Source: Myotis daubentonii (lineage: Eukaryota > Chordata > Mammalia > Chiroptera > Vespertilionidae). Taken from it: a stretch of 64,000 nt of DNA. The stretch is from the NCBI RefSeq assembly GCF_963259705.1, contig NC_081842.1:65236787-65300786 (forward strand), in the 5' to 3' direction. Within the stretch, counting starts at the first letter, position 1; every line of letters begins with the position of its first letter. The notes beneath the pieces were generated by a model, which worked only from the letters and a program-made list of their open reading frames with translations, was not told the DNA's origin and made no database searches. Shown here in pieces: positions 36,640-48,052 of this stretch. The translations under genes were made by a program, and so were the position numbers.

Positions 36640-38830
36640 ACCTCCTCCCCTATGTGGCCATATGTGTAATCTGAGGAAGAGTTGTCACTACTTGATTGAG
36701 TTTGCAGGTGTCCACTATCATCTCCAGAGATCCACCTGATTTTTTTGTACAAGCTAGACTTGTAATTTGAATAAAGGATATGAAGCTACCCATGAATCCA
36801 TTAGGTTGCTTATAAATATGATAGCAATCTGATTGGGAGAGGGATGTGCTAGTCCAAAAGCTAAGGAGCCAATATGACAACTCTGCCAACTACTAAGTAT
36901 TCCCATTTCAATTTTATATTTGTGGATCATATAAGTGATTATGTAGTGAGTCCACTGGTGTAGTGAACTCACTCTGAAATGGAACTAGACCAGGCTTCCA
37001 TTTATTAATTGGATCTCATATGCTCCTACTCTAACACCACAAGGATGCTTCGGGTGCCTAGATATAATTATTAACTCAAACCCTGTGTACAACACTACTC
37101 GAAATGATGGGATATTCCCATTTTCCCCAGAGCATGATTATTCAAATAGGCATAGGTACCTTGAGGAAGTACTGAGAGAATAATTACCACATATGCTAAA
37201 CATGGGATTGCAGATCTCTTCCTCCTCAAGATGTGACTTCTTCGAGCAGTGGGGAGAAACTAGGTAAGGGATTATGAATTTTATTGGAATAAGTTCCCTT
37301 ATCCTCCTGATTATCTTTGACTTCTTTGATTGCATACATTGAGCAGCAACCTTGATGGCTACCTATGGGTACACTGTATTTTATTAACCATCTCCTTGGC
37401 TGTGTGGGACAGGCCTCCCTGGCTCTTATTCACACTGGCCATTCATTATGATAATTGTGATCACTTCACTTTTGGTAGTTATGTGCCATCACCTGGCCTC
37501 TATTGTTTTGGCATCCTCTTCATTTCTATCAGGGTTCACAATTCTATAACATCATCCTCCACCGGCAGCCCTAGCCTACAGAGGACAGCCACCACTGAGT
37601 GTTTCATTTATAAAGATGGCCCTCTAGTCAGTTCATTCTGTATTGCTCTGGTAAAAGGAGTATTCTGTGGACCCTTAAATGGAACATGGTTAGCACATGG
37701 GTTTTCTGCTTTTCATAGTATATCCACTCTGGCATACCGCTTCTCTGAAATTTTGATCTCTCCTTTCACTATGTGTCATGGAAATTCTTGTATTTTTAGT
37801 TAGTGTGGGCAATAACTTTTTCCAAACTTCTAAGAGCCATTCTAGCAGCATGTTAGCACTATCTCCTGGGTCCTTACCAGGGTATTAAATCCTGCATTAA
37901 TGGATAGTGTTTTCATATAAATGAATTCTTCTTATCCAAACTTATGTTTTGCCCTCATCCCCAGTCCTCATCCTGCCTTGATCTAGGACCTCAGGATAAA
38001 GTTCTACACGTTCTCTTCTGTCCTATTGATACATGTTTGGCCAGGTTCTGAAGCTCTTTGGGTTTATAGTTCCTTTTTTCCACTAATATACAGACCAGAC
38101 ATTTCCCCAGCCAGTTCTGTTTTGACTTGACCCTAGTTGTTGGTCTAATGGCCAAGATAGAGATAGGTGAGAGGAATGGGGGAGGGAAGTGTGAGAGTGT
38201 ATATTATCTTGCAATCTTGCAGGCAAAAAAGGAAGTGGTTACTTTTAGCAGGAAGAACGGGTCACTTCTGTGGTTTCAGAGGAAACTGAGGATTCAAGAT
38301 TTTCAAGGACATTAATTCAGATAACTCCATCCCAAGCCTCAAAGCCTCACTCCTTTTCAATTAAGGCCTTGACCTTGGTGGAGCAAATTTGCCAGGTTGA
38401 CAAATCAATCTCTGGAACTCTACTATACTTAAATCACATTCTGGGTTTGATCCTCAGCCTTTCTGCCCTCAGGCCCTCTGGCTTTCTCACTTTGCCTTAA
38501 ATTTGAGATTAATCACTTTCAGCCCTCATTGTCATTCTCTAATGCCTTGATAGCCCCCAGCCAAAGCCATATAACTCCACCGTCATTATAATTACTACTT
38601 TCCCAGAACCGCTCAATCGCCTGAGACAGTGCAACTGTCAATACATTCTCTTTCAGTTTTCATCCCAGTTTACCACTGGTGAAAGATGTAACTTTGTCAT
38701 TGCTACAGAATTCCATGAGTTATCAAAATTCCACCTACCACCACTAGTGGTGTCCTCACTCCAAGCCCACCAAATTGTAATGTAGCTCCAATATCCCATC
38801 TCAAAGCTGCTAGGACAACTCCAGTATCAA
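36640..38830 (-). pseudogene. decayed ERVL-like internal region, antisense
   Basis: On the minus strand, translation near 36650-36780 gives a reverse-transcriptase-like stretch with KKSGGS, VD and KLNQVVT in the right order for ERVL-type pol. Stops and shifts break it and the following residues do not align, so it is a remnant. Sequence at 37300-38500 looks like further internal ERV DNA, but I cannot assign it to gag or protease. The + frame at 37330-37803 (157 codons) is antisense to this and not credible. Confidence 0.42.
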
Positions 38831-38834
38831 CTAT

Positions 38835-39320
38835 TTTAGGTCAGGCTCCCCAGGACACAGACTGTGGATCAGAGCTTTGAATGCAGATTTATGGAGAAGG
38901 CATTTAGAAAGAAAACCACTTGTAAAGAAGTAAGGAGAGCAGGATTAGGCAGAGGAAGAAGTTGAAGAGCATTGCAATTCCAACAGAGGACTTAGCCAAT
39001 CGAATGGGGGAAGCTCTGAGTTGTAATGGTCTTCAGAGTTGACCCATTTTGAAGACTGGGCTTTATGCCCCTGCACTGACCAGTCATGGAATACCAGCTG
39101 CTTCTGAAGTGGGTGTAAGTTTGTGCATGGCACCTCCCGTTCGTGGAAGGCAATTCCTTCAGGAAGTCTCAGTTATAAGTAGGCAACACCTACTGGCAAC
39201 TGTGGAAATGTATATCTTGATCCCAAAGAAGGACACATATGTGGTACCACGGGATCTATCACAGCATATGTTATGGCTGAACTGCAAGCCATTCAATAGG
39301 GCACAAGTGTAGAGTATGAG
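38835..39320 (-). mobile_element. probable ERVL-associated LTR
   Basis: GGCTCCCCAGGACACAGACT, ACTGACCAGTCATGGAATAC, AAGGCAATTCCTTCAGGAAG and GCCATTCAATAGGGCACAAG resemble an old mammalian ERVL-type LTR in reverse. It lies on the 5' side of the antisense ERVL-like region, consistent with one old provirus. Family and ends are uncertain. Confidence 0.4.
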
Positions 39321-39519
39321 AGGGAGAGGGCTATAGGATAAGACCAGATAGGTAAGGAGTTAAGAGTCTTTGTCTTACAGTAATAGCAACCTCCAAAGGG
39401 AAACAATTAAAAACAGGTACTTAGACATAAAATTTGGAGTTCAAGAGATAGATCTTGATATAGATTTGTCTTATGTCTGAGAAACAGAGTTGAGAGTCAT
39501 TAGGGAGTCATTAGGGACA

Positions 39520-39670
39520 GCCAGTTCATCTGAGTCTAAATTCCAACTCCTCCCAAATTACTGAACACCCTCTGACCCTCAGTTTTTTCATCTGTAAAAC
39601 CTTCACAGGATTGTTAGGAAGAATGAGTAGAATGGTTCATGCAAAGCACTTAAATAGAGCTCTCTGAAAA
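39520..39670 (+). mobile_element. MIR fragment
   Basis: TCTGACCCTCAGTTTTTTCA, CATCTGTAAAACC, GGATTGTTAGGAAGAATGAG and GCAAAGCACTTAAATAGAGC follow the MIR core order. Confidence 0.65.
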
Positions 39671-39787
39671 CATTAAACCTTTACATGGCATACTAAATCA
39701 TTCCCAACTTTGTTCTCAAGTCAATGAAAGGATTAATCCTGAACTGACAAAACTTCTATACTATTTATCTTTTAAAATACCTATGAA

Positions 39788-39826
39788 ATGTGTGTGTGTG
39801 TGTGTGTGCGTGTGTGTGTGTGTGTT
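39788..39826. repeat. (TG)n microsatellite
   Basis: TG repeat of about 39 bp with one C interruption. Confidence 0.95.
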
Positions 39827-40890
39827 GAGAGGGAAGCTTTCTTTATGTTACTATTTGTTGTCTTTCATAGCTGGAAAACATTGAAGGCCAGACCGTTAAG
39901 CTCTTGAGTGGTTAAATTCCCACAGCAGGATAAGTCAGGATAAACAATTCAGATCTTACACTCTTCCTGCCACCACCAAACTCAGAACCTATTGGGAAAA
40001 GAAAAGGACACTGATGTATAATGTTAATCCTGTAGCAGATGAAAGGAACTTCAGGGTCATCTTTCTGAGATCATTGCTCAGGGGTGAGGCCCCAGGTGTT
40101 GAGAAGAGAAGACATTATAAGGTTTATTTCAAAGAATATGACAAGGATGCTTTATTAGGTGACAGGGTGGTGAGGTGGGGGATAGGACTTCACCTCGGCT
40201 CTGAGGTCAGCCTCAGGTTGAAGGAAGCAATATGTCTTAACTCTGTGGTGGAGGTGGAAAATTTTTAGTGAAAATTTTCTGGAATGAAGAGCTAATGAGC
40301 TTCTGGTAGAAGGCCATAGCCTCCCACTCTAGGGTCTGAGCAGTTCTTTAAGTTTCCTGACTTCTTATAGTCTCTTTTTATGTAAATATAATTTCAAGAG
40401 GGAAGGTGAAAAAGCAGCCTTGGAAATCCTAGCTTTGTTGATTATATACAAAGCAAAGCTACAGATAAACAGGTGGAAAGGGTTGACCATCCACCTAGTG
40501 CTGTGAGGGGAAGGCATAGATACCCTGTAAAGAGATGGATTACCTGGAGGTTGAAGGGGAGAGGAGAGGTTGAAAGGTGTGACTGGCAGCAACTATTAAA
40601 CAGAAAGACATATCTGTTTTCTGACAAGAGAGGAGGCAAAGTGAAATCAGAGCTTGCTAAATATAAATGTCAGTTGAAGCTTGAACTATAGAGTATTAAA
40701 AATAGTCCTTAGCAAAAAATAAAAATAAAAAATGTCACCAAACTCCCCTTTATTGCCATCAGGCTTTAAAAATTCTTCTTCTAATTTATCTATGTGGACT
40801 AGAGAAAAAACAACAACTGGTAGATAATGTAAATCAGGGCTTCTCCCTCCTCACACACACACAAGAGCCAGCAGATAAACATTTAGGAGA
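39827..40890. other. no recognised feature
   Basis: No named repeat or coding block seen. The frame at 40014-40268 (84 codons) has no recognisable motif. Confidence 0.4.
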
Positions 40891-40894
40891 ATAC

Positions 40895-41015
40895 CACTGA
40901 TAAGATCATCTGGAAAGTTTGTTAAATATTCATATTTGTAGGCCCATCTACAAGATTCTAATCTAATAACCTGGAGTGGCATCCAGGACTATATATTTTT
41001 AGTCAACTCCCTAGG
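40895..41015 (+). mobile_element. MER5A-like DNA transposon fragment
   Basis: GATCATCTGGAAAGTTTGTT, a diverged middle and TAGTCAACTCCCTAGGT resemble the MER5 group (hAT-Charlie). Partial and old. Confidence 0.45.
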
Positions 41016-41551
41016 TCCTAGGATGATACTATGGAAAAGAAAAACAAACCACACTTTTCCACATGGTCAATGCCCATGCCAGCCTTAATCCAACACGCAA
41101 GGATATGTAGAACAAATAAATATATGTTTACTCGGCCAATCCAAATAAGAAACCAGAATAAGAGCAGCAGTATCAGGATAGATACTTCCTTTCCCTGTAG
41201 GGTTTCTTCCAACCTAGGAATACACAGAGGATAGCTCTTTCCAGAATAGTCTGCCTCACAGTTAATTCCCATTTCTATCCTAGAAGGCAGAGATTGTTGT
41301 TTTCTTTTGTTTTGTTTTTAACCACCAAAACACGCTAAAACTTACTCTATACTCTATTACTAGTATATATCAGGTCCAAGCCCTAGACCACTCTTCTCAT
41401 TTCCCAAGAGCATGTGGAATTGCCACATCTCTTAACAAAAAATGGTAAATAATTTATATCCCAAAACAATGAGAAATGGAAGAATAAAATGGACAAGATT
41501 GCTTCAGCAGGGATTATTTTTGTCATAATTTTTTCTTTTATTTCTTTTTCT
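41016..41551. other. no recognised feature
   Basis: No gene or named repeat seen. Confidence 0.4.
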
Positions 41552-41660
41552 ATTAGGGGAGGCCAAGGGATTGTCAATGGCGGGGGGGGGGGGGAGGACA
41601 CATATGTAATACCCTTTGTAATACTTTAAGCAATAAAACAATTGAAAATAATAATAATAA
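41552..41660 (+). mobile_element. severely 5'-truncated L1 3' end
   Basis: G-rich L1 3'UTR with a G run at 41582-41594, then ACACATATGTAATACCCTTT and AATACTTTAAGCAATAAAAC. This is the same 3' end as the L1 finishing at 63367. An A-rich (AATA)n tail follows. Confidence 0.85.
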
Positions 41661-42059
41661 TATTAGGTTAAATTTAATTTCTGTCTTTTTAGTTTATAAC
41701 AACCCAGGAAAGATATTTCTTCTTTGATTAGATAACTAAAAATAATATTGCATTACCAGTTTGATAAGGAAAACTTGATACAGAGTTGATCCGTTAATAG
41801 CCTAGAGTTGTAATACTTAGGCCATAACAAACCAAAATGTAGATGTCCACTGAGGCACTCTGTGAGACTGTGATCTTCAAGCCCTGAAGAGGTTCTAAGA
41901 AGGCACTAGTGATCTTTGTGCATCCAAAACCTTTGAGTTTGGGACACGCCTTGGAAAGTTCATACTAAATCATTCCACTTCATATTAAAAATCAATCCAA
42001 CATTGCCAACCTTTGGGAGTGCAGGAAACCTTCTCTTGAATCCAAACCCCCTCCCAAAT
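41661..42059. other. no recognised feature
   Basis: AT-rich DNA; nothing recognised. Confidence 0.4.
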
Positions 42060-43925
42060 ACCACACAATTTCTTTTCTCTCTTGTACAGCTGGACTTCTT
42101 GAGAGAACTGTCTTTGCCTGCTGCCTCTCCTTATTGCTACCTTTTTAGTTAAACCAGTCCCCACCGCTCACTTAAAACCCCTCTTGCTAAGGTCACCAGT
42201 ATTGTCAAATTTAATGGTTATATCTGTATACACCTAACTTGACCTCTAAGCAATATTCAGTTTGGTTTAGTGTTCCCTTCTCTGATTGTTTGATACCATA
42301 CTCTTGTTCTCCCAAATGTATTGTACTATTTTTTTTAAAAAAAAATGCAGATTCTTATTTGCTGGCATCTCCTCTTCTGCTTGCTTGGCTTCCTCTAAAT
42401 GTGGGAATTCTTTAGCCCTCTGCATTTCCCTATCTACATTGTCCCCAGGTGATCTCATGCAGCACTATAGTAATTAAAATACCATCTGTAGCCCAATTCA
42501 TCCAAAATTTACACTGCCAGTTCTGACACCTTCCTTCCCTGTAATACAACCTAACATATTCAATTTCCTACTTAAACATATATCCAAATTAAATTCTTGA
42601 TTTCCCCAAATATTATATGTCCCTGTCTTCCCTCAGTATGATATTCTCATTCACAGTCACATAAACCCAACACTAATTGCTATCCTTAATCCTTCTTTCT
42701 TTTGTCATTGCTTATATTTAATCTCTTTAATGACTTGGCCACACTCTAATTTAAACTACCAACACCTCTCAAAACTTCTTTCATATCTCTTACCCAGTTA
42801 CTTTGCTTGTGTCCTTGCCTCCCTACAATCCATTCTCTATATAGCATCAGAGTAATTATTTTAAAATCAGATAATGGCCTCCGTGCTTTGCAATGGCATT
42901 CAAGCTCCTCCTCATAGTCTTCAAGATCTTATGTGATTTTGTCCTTTCTGTATCCCTCTCCTTCCCTTGCTTAAGGAACATTGATTTTTTTTTTTTTTTG
43001 GTTAATTTTCTTTAAAACTCCAAGCCCATTCCCACCTTAGGGTTTTCAACCTTTGTTTCTTCTTTATCTAGAACAATCTCTCCTATCTCTCCACGTGATT
43101 AATTACTTTTCATCATTTAGATCTTGGACCAGTTGTCATTTCCTCCAGTAGGCCTTCTGGCTACCCTAGCTAAGGTGGACCTCAGGCATCCCAGATATGC
43201 TCTGTCATACTATCATATTTGTCTTTTGTGTAGCACATACCATGACCTGAAATCTTGTTTATTTGTTTACTGGTGGCCTGGTGCACGAAATTCGTGCACT
43301 CAGGGCAGGGGAGAGGGGTCCCCCAGCCTGGTCTGTGCCCTGTCACAGTGCGGGAGCCCTGCGATCCATTGCCCCAAAGAGGTAGGCCCCGCCCACCCAT
43401 CCAGGGCTTCTCGATGGATTGCCCCAAAAAGGCAGGCACACGGGGGCTGGGCTGTGGCACAGACCTGTGGACCTTCTCGCAACTGCAGACCCCTAGCTGG
43501 GCCTGTGGCAGAGGGGCCTCTCTGCATGCCTGCAGACCCCCGGGCTGTTTCAGGGGGACGGGGATGTGAGCCTCACATCCCTGGGCCCATTGCTGAGGTC
43601 AGGGACATGAGCCTCATGTCTCCTGGCTGGCACAGGGGTGGGGGACACGAGCCTCACGTCCCAGGCCTGTTACCGGGGGCAGGGACACAAGCCTCACATC
43701 CTGGGGCCAATTCCAGGGCTCAGGGTCGCAAGCCTCATGTCTCTGGGCCGGCACAGGGGGTGGGGACGCAGCCTGCTGATCAGTCGTTACATAACGGTAT
43801 CCTGACCAATTTGCATATTATTCTATTATTAGATAAATGCCCTATCTACTTCCCACACACCCTAGATTGCTTTTCATGAAGGCAGTAACCCGTGTCTAGG
43901 CTAGTGCCTGGCAGATAACAGGTAT
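42060..43925 (+). mobile_element. L2 LINE, long fragment, split by a Helitron
   Basis: L2 3' region in sense: CCCCAGGTGATCTCATGCAG, CTCCCTACAATCCATTCTCT, CAAGCTCCTCCTCATAGTCT, CCAGTAGGCCTTCTGGCTAC. After the Helitron the 3' end resumes with GAAGGCAGTAACCCGTGTCT and AGTGCCTGGCAGATAACAGG. Host TTTA (43269) joins TAAATG (43834). Confidence 0.8.
43270..43833 (-). mobile_element. HeliBat-type Helitron (copy F) inside L2
   Basis: It begins CTGGTGGCCTGGTGCACGAA, with the palindrome GTGCACGAAATTCGTGCAC at 43281-43299, and ends ATTTGCATATTATTCTATTA then TTAGA. The interior has repeated palindromic units at 43556-43745. The 251-codon frame at 43124-43879, the longest in the window, runs from L2 through this Helitron and is a GC-rich artefact. 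Confidence 0.9.
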
Positions 43926-43948
43926 ATAAAAAAAACATTAAGTTATTA

Positions 43949-44152
43949 ATTTTATTTTATTTTTAAATATATTTCAAATTGATTTCAGAGAGTAAGGAGA
44001 GGGAGAGAGAGATAGAAACATCAACAATGATTGGCTGCCTCCTTCACCATCAGGGATCAAGGCTGCAACCTGGGTATATGCCCTGACTGGAATCAAATCA
44101 TGACCTCCTGGTTCATAGATAGATGCTCAACAACTGAGCCACTGCAGTGGGC
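43949..44152 (-). mobile_element. Ves SINE
   Basis: Reverse-complement Ves: tail AAATTGATTTCAGAGAGTAA, GAAACATCAACAATGATTGG body, and TCAACAACTGAGCCACTGCA head. No clear target duplication. Confidence 0.9.
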
Positions 44153-45090
44153 ACTAAGTAGATTATAGAAATCGTGTATTAGAGTCAAAGCCATAGAATG
44201 TTGGTAATGAATGAGCCCTTTAGAATTTCTTTTATTTTACTTGTAGTACGGGGTAATGGTTCATCCCTAGCTAAAACTCAGAATATATTCAAATAACTCT
44301 AATAAGTTGGTGGGTAGGAAGCTTCTTGGTATCTATTTTATTAATTTGGATTATTGTATTAATTTGGATTAAGTTATCTTTAAGGAAAAAAAAACATTTT
44401 TGAACAAATCCAAAAAATTCAGGAGTAATTATGGAGTGGGAGTAATGAGGTGAAGAGAGGAATCTCTGTTGCTCAGCCAAATCTAAAGCACTAAGGACCA
44501 AGTCTGCATGAGAGGGAGTTACCAAGAAAAGCACACATCTAGGTTGTTGTTTTTTAAGAAATTCGGAAAAGCAGAAAAACACAAGCAATGTTGATTCAAT
44601 ACCCAAGTAGAAAAGTGAGACACTGTATTGTGAGAAGAGCATCTCACATGTACACCTATGGCTCCAGTATAATGTAGAAAGCAGGTAGTGATGATCCCTG
44701 TAGCAGCTCAAGGGTTTGCAGCTTTGGGAAACGTTGGAAACAGTCCTCTGAGCAGACAATCAGAGTTCCCACTTCTTGGCCCTGTTTTCTTAAGATTAGC
44801 TCTTGTTTGAGGCCATCATGCTCACAGATGGCTGTAGAGGAAACAGATATATACCCTCTCTCATTCATGTCCAAGGGCAAGACAGTGCAAGTTTAGGAAT
44901 CCTAAATAAATTCTTCCTCTATCTCATCAGCTTTGATTAAATCAGAAATCCATCCTTGAATCAATCACCATGGTCAGAGGCAAGGTGCTCTCTTAATGAG
45001 CTGAAGCCTGGGTTCTACATCTAGAGATCAGAGATGGGAACCCTCTAAACTAAAATTTGGACTAGTGAGATGACATTGGCTCAGAAAATG
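44153..45090. other. no recognised feature
   Basis: No named repeat seen. The minus-strand frame at 44289-44759 (156 codons) is the longest outside repeats, but has no recognisable domain, low-complexity parts and no splice or promoter context. Confidence 0.4.
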
Positions 45091-45094
45091 GAAG

Positions 45095-45215
45095 TGATTT
45101 CTTTTCATTCATTCATCAGCACTTATTGAGCTCCTACCATGTTCCTGGTATTCTTCTAGGACCTCAAATCTAGGTGAAGATACCATGGTGAACAAAGCAC
45201 ACAAAATTCCTTTAA
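45095..45215 (+). mobile_element. ancient mammal-wide repeat fragment
   Basis: CATTCATTCATCAGCACTTA, TTGAGCTCCTACCATGTTCC, GGTATTCTTCTAGGACCTC and CCATGGTGAACAAAGCACAC match a common old interspersed repeat; family not assigned. Confidence 0.5.
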
Positions 45216-46294
45216 TAGCAGTAAATTCCCAAGATTTCAAAGCTTCTTAATGACTTTATGACTCTATCATGGGTAGCCTACTAGTTTATTGGAAATGGGA
45301 TGACTCTCTTCCACACCACAGTAGAGAGGAAACATTCAGCAGGGCTGCCAGTGCTCCTCATTTGTAAGTCTTGCATGATGTAACTCCCCTGCTACAATCA
45401 CCCAGAGCAACCATAACCTTTCCTCTGAACTCAGAGGTTGTCAGCTGCTGAAACTATTTGTCTTAACCAGTATTCAAGCCTGTGCATGGATGGACAGGAG
45501 ATAGAGGGCAGAAGCATGGATGATTGGGTCATAGCTTCCTCTAGACACCAGAGAAACTTCTGTGCCCTCTTGACAGAGGAGCATTCACTGCATTTTAATG
45601 TAATGCTATTATCAGCAGATACTAAATTTTTAGGCTATTAGAAAAGGCATGCATCAGAAGAAAGAATGCTGATGGCAGGTTTTGGTTAAAGGAAAGATAG
45701 CTAATAAACATTTCCTAAGGCAATATGAAAACACCCACATTAAGAATAAGTGAGCATGCTGGAGAAAACTCAAGGTCGAAATGATTTTTAGTAAGTCAGG
45801 AACTAACACTCTACTCTTATCCCCACCTCATGCTCTAATTTTGGCAGTAATTCAATAGTCTCTTTCATGCCCTGGAGTCTGCCCTTCAAATACTACCTGA
45901 TATTTTTGTTTCATCTTCCTTTCTCATTCTCATTCTTACCTTTCTTATTTTCTCTCCCTTTCATCCTTCCTCCCCCTCCCATTCTCATTTCTTTCATCCT
46001 CTTGCTCCCTTCTCTTCCCTTCTTTTTGCTTTAGGGTGTATCCTAGCAACAGTTATTTAAATTGAAAAGGGATGAGAAGGGCCACTAGTGTTGCCAAGGT
46101 TACCAGTATTTCCTGCTGTCACTGGAGAAAGTAACTTGTGCATCGATCATAATGGAATCAGATGCTCCCACACATTCCTTGCTACTCTGCCTTTCTCTCC
46201 AACACCCAGAGATAATGAGAGCCTTCCATATCAAAAAGCTTTACCAAACTGTTTCACGGTGCCATATATATTACCATTTAGTAAGAAATTATTT
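45216..46294. other. no recognised feature; pyrimidine-rich tract at 45898-46035
   Basis: The tract ends TTTTTGCTTTAG, which looks like a splice acceptor, but no convincing donor follows. No gene is called. Confidence 0.4.
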
Positions 46295-46321
46295 AAAAGT
46301 TTAGGGAGCCCTGGCCAGTGG

Positions 46322-47099
46322 TGCCAGGAGCCGGTCCATCCTTGCTGTTTCAAGGGACCTGGCATATATAGCATACGGTTCTTAATATGTTTGCTCCCCT
46401 TAGCGCTGTGTGTTTTAACCAAGGTCACCTCTCCGAGAAAGGTTGTTTCCCCACGTAGGAATTTTTCCCTGAAGTCAGGGAGGGGATGAAACTCCTTAAC
46501 TAAGTGCCAGGCGGGTAGTTAATCACTACAAACAATCATGCTTAAGCTACATAATCTTTACTCCCTGGAATGGAGATAAGAAACGCCCTAACCTTTGTAA
46601 TAGAGATTGATAGGATTGAATCAACTGGTATAAATACAGATGTAACAAGACAGAAAGAGACAGAACTTAGGACACAGGGCTTGGAAGACAGGACCAAGAG
46701 AGACAGAGCCTAGGCACAGAACCTACACAGAACGTTCTCTAGAGACAGAAGAACTTCGCTGGAGAGAGCATGCCGGAAGATCCTGGACAGGGACTGGCCT
46801 CGGAGCCTGTAGGCGGAGCCTGATGAGAGAGCATGGCAGGGGATCCTGGACTGAACCTGACTGCGGAGATTGGCAGGAGAGCCTGACTAGAACCTGGTGA
46901 CTGAACCTGACTGGAGAACCTGGACAGAACCTCTCTGGAGATCCTAAGCAGAACCTCTCTGGAGATCGAGACCAGAACTTGGCTGGAGATCCTGGCTAGG
47001 CTGCTGATCAACTGAACGCTGTCTCCGTGTCATTCCTTCTTCGCCGACTCCGTCTACGCCTTTGGGGACCCCTGGACCCACTGGGGTTGGACCCCGGCA
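46322..47099 (+). mobile_element. solo LTR of a class II-type endogenous retrovirus
   Basis: A 778-bp unit bounded by TGCCAGG and CCGGCA (TG...CA ends). A perfect 6-bp target duplication, CAGTGG, lies at 46316-46321 and 47100-47105; 6 bp is typical of class II (ERVK-like) insertions. A TATA-like TATAAATAC is at about 46630. A 24-bp tandem repeat fills the 3' third. No internal viral genes remain, as expected after LTR-LTR recombination. The class is inferred from duplication length and ends. Confidence 0.85.
46902..46997. repeat. 24-bp tandem repeat in the LTR
   Basis: Four units of 24 bp begin at 46902, 46926, 46950 and 46974 (core AGAACCTCTCTGGAGATC), with diverged units upstream from about 46790. 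Since 24 is a multiple of 3, the minus-strand frame at 46739-47011 stays open with an 8-residue repeat; not a gene. Confidence 0.9.
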
Positions 47100-47572
47100 C
47101 AGTGGGACTAGGTGGTTAGAGCATCGGCCTGAGTACTGATGGGTAAAGGGTTACATTCCTGGTCAAGGGCACATATCTGGGTTGCAGGTTCAATCCCAGT
47201 CCCAGTTCAGGCCTCTGTGGGAGGCAACCAATGGATGTGTCTCTTTCACATTGATGTTTCTCTCTCTCTCTCCCCCTCCTTCCCTCCCTTCCATTCTCTC
47301 TAAAAATCAATGGGGATTAACAAAAAGAAAAAAAGAAAAGAAAAGTTTAGAGAAACATAAAATAGTAAAAAAAAAACATAGTTATATTTTAACATCTTTT
47401 TAGAGGGCAGTAATTCTATTAATTTATATACTGTCAGATTTCCACTAATAATATAAACAGTATTGTTGGCCAACAAAGCTCATACTGTGATAATGACTCA
47501 ATATTGGATGCAAACATCCTTTTAAAAATATAATAACCATAGCAATTTGTATCTATACATCATCATTTAGGT

Positions 47573-47736
47573 CAGGAGTGGGGAACATCCAGCCTACAGG
47601 CCATATAAGGCCCGCAAAAATCATTTGATCTGGCCCTGCCAAGGCAACCACAGGTGGGACTTGAAATTCAATAAATGTAGGAGCTTTTTTCATAGCAATA
47701 TAAATTTATATTAAGTGAATTATATTAAGCAAATAA

Positions 47737-47783
<47 letters not shown>

Positions 47784-47819
47784 AATGGCCCCTGACAAAG
47801 AAAATGTCCCCCACCCCTG
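47573..47819. mobile_element. non-autonomous hAT element, 247 bp
   Basis: Inverted termini CAGGAGTGGGGAACAT and ATGTCCCCCACCCCTG. A perfect 8-bp target duplication ATTTAGGT is at 47565-47572 and 47820-47827. Internal CCATATAAGGCCCGCAAAAA and CTGGCCCTGCCAAGGCAACC. A (TA)n run at about 47739-47779 lies inside. No transposase. Confidence 0.9.
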
Positions 47820-47850
47820 ATTTAGGTGCTACATCTAATTTAAAAGATAA

Positions 47851-48007
47851 GCCCTAACTGGTGTAGCTCAGTTGATTGGAGCATTGCCCCATACACCAAA
47901 AGATCACAGGTTCAATTCCTGGTCAGAGCACATAACCAGATTGTGGGTTTGATTCCTGAACAGGGTTTGTACAGGAGGCAACTGATCAATGTTTCTCTCT
48001 TACATTG

Positions 48008-48052
<45 letters not shown>

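Larger units (their letters stand above)
46308..47340 (+). mobile_element. Ves SINE split by an LTR
   Basis: The head GCCCTGGCCAGTGG (46308-46321) is separated from the body, which resumes at 47100 and runs to 47340 (GGTTAGAGCATCGGCCTGAG, GGGAGGCAACCAATGGATG, AAAAATCAATGGGGATT). The SINE's own target duplication is AAAAGTTTAGGGA (46295-46307) and AAAAGTTTAGAGA (47341-47353). Confidence 0.92.

Noticed and set aside
37330..37803. 157-codon plus-strand frame
   Set aside because: Lies antisense to decayed ERV-like sequence and has no protein-family features.
43124..43879. 251-codon open frame, the longest in the window
   Set aside because: It starts in L2 and runs through a GC-rich Helitron with internal repeats; no domain and no splice context.
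44289..44759. 156-codon minus-strand frame in non-repeat DNA
   Set aside because: No recognisable domain, runs of Phe/Ile/Ser from AT-rich DNA, no promoter or splice evidence.
45898..46035. Strong pyrimidine tract ending in TTTAG as an exon acceptor
   Set aside because: No donor of reasonable strength and no sustained open block follows.
46739..47011. 90-codon minus-strand frame with an 8-residue repeat
   Set aside because: Comes from a 24-bp tandem repeat inside an LTR.
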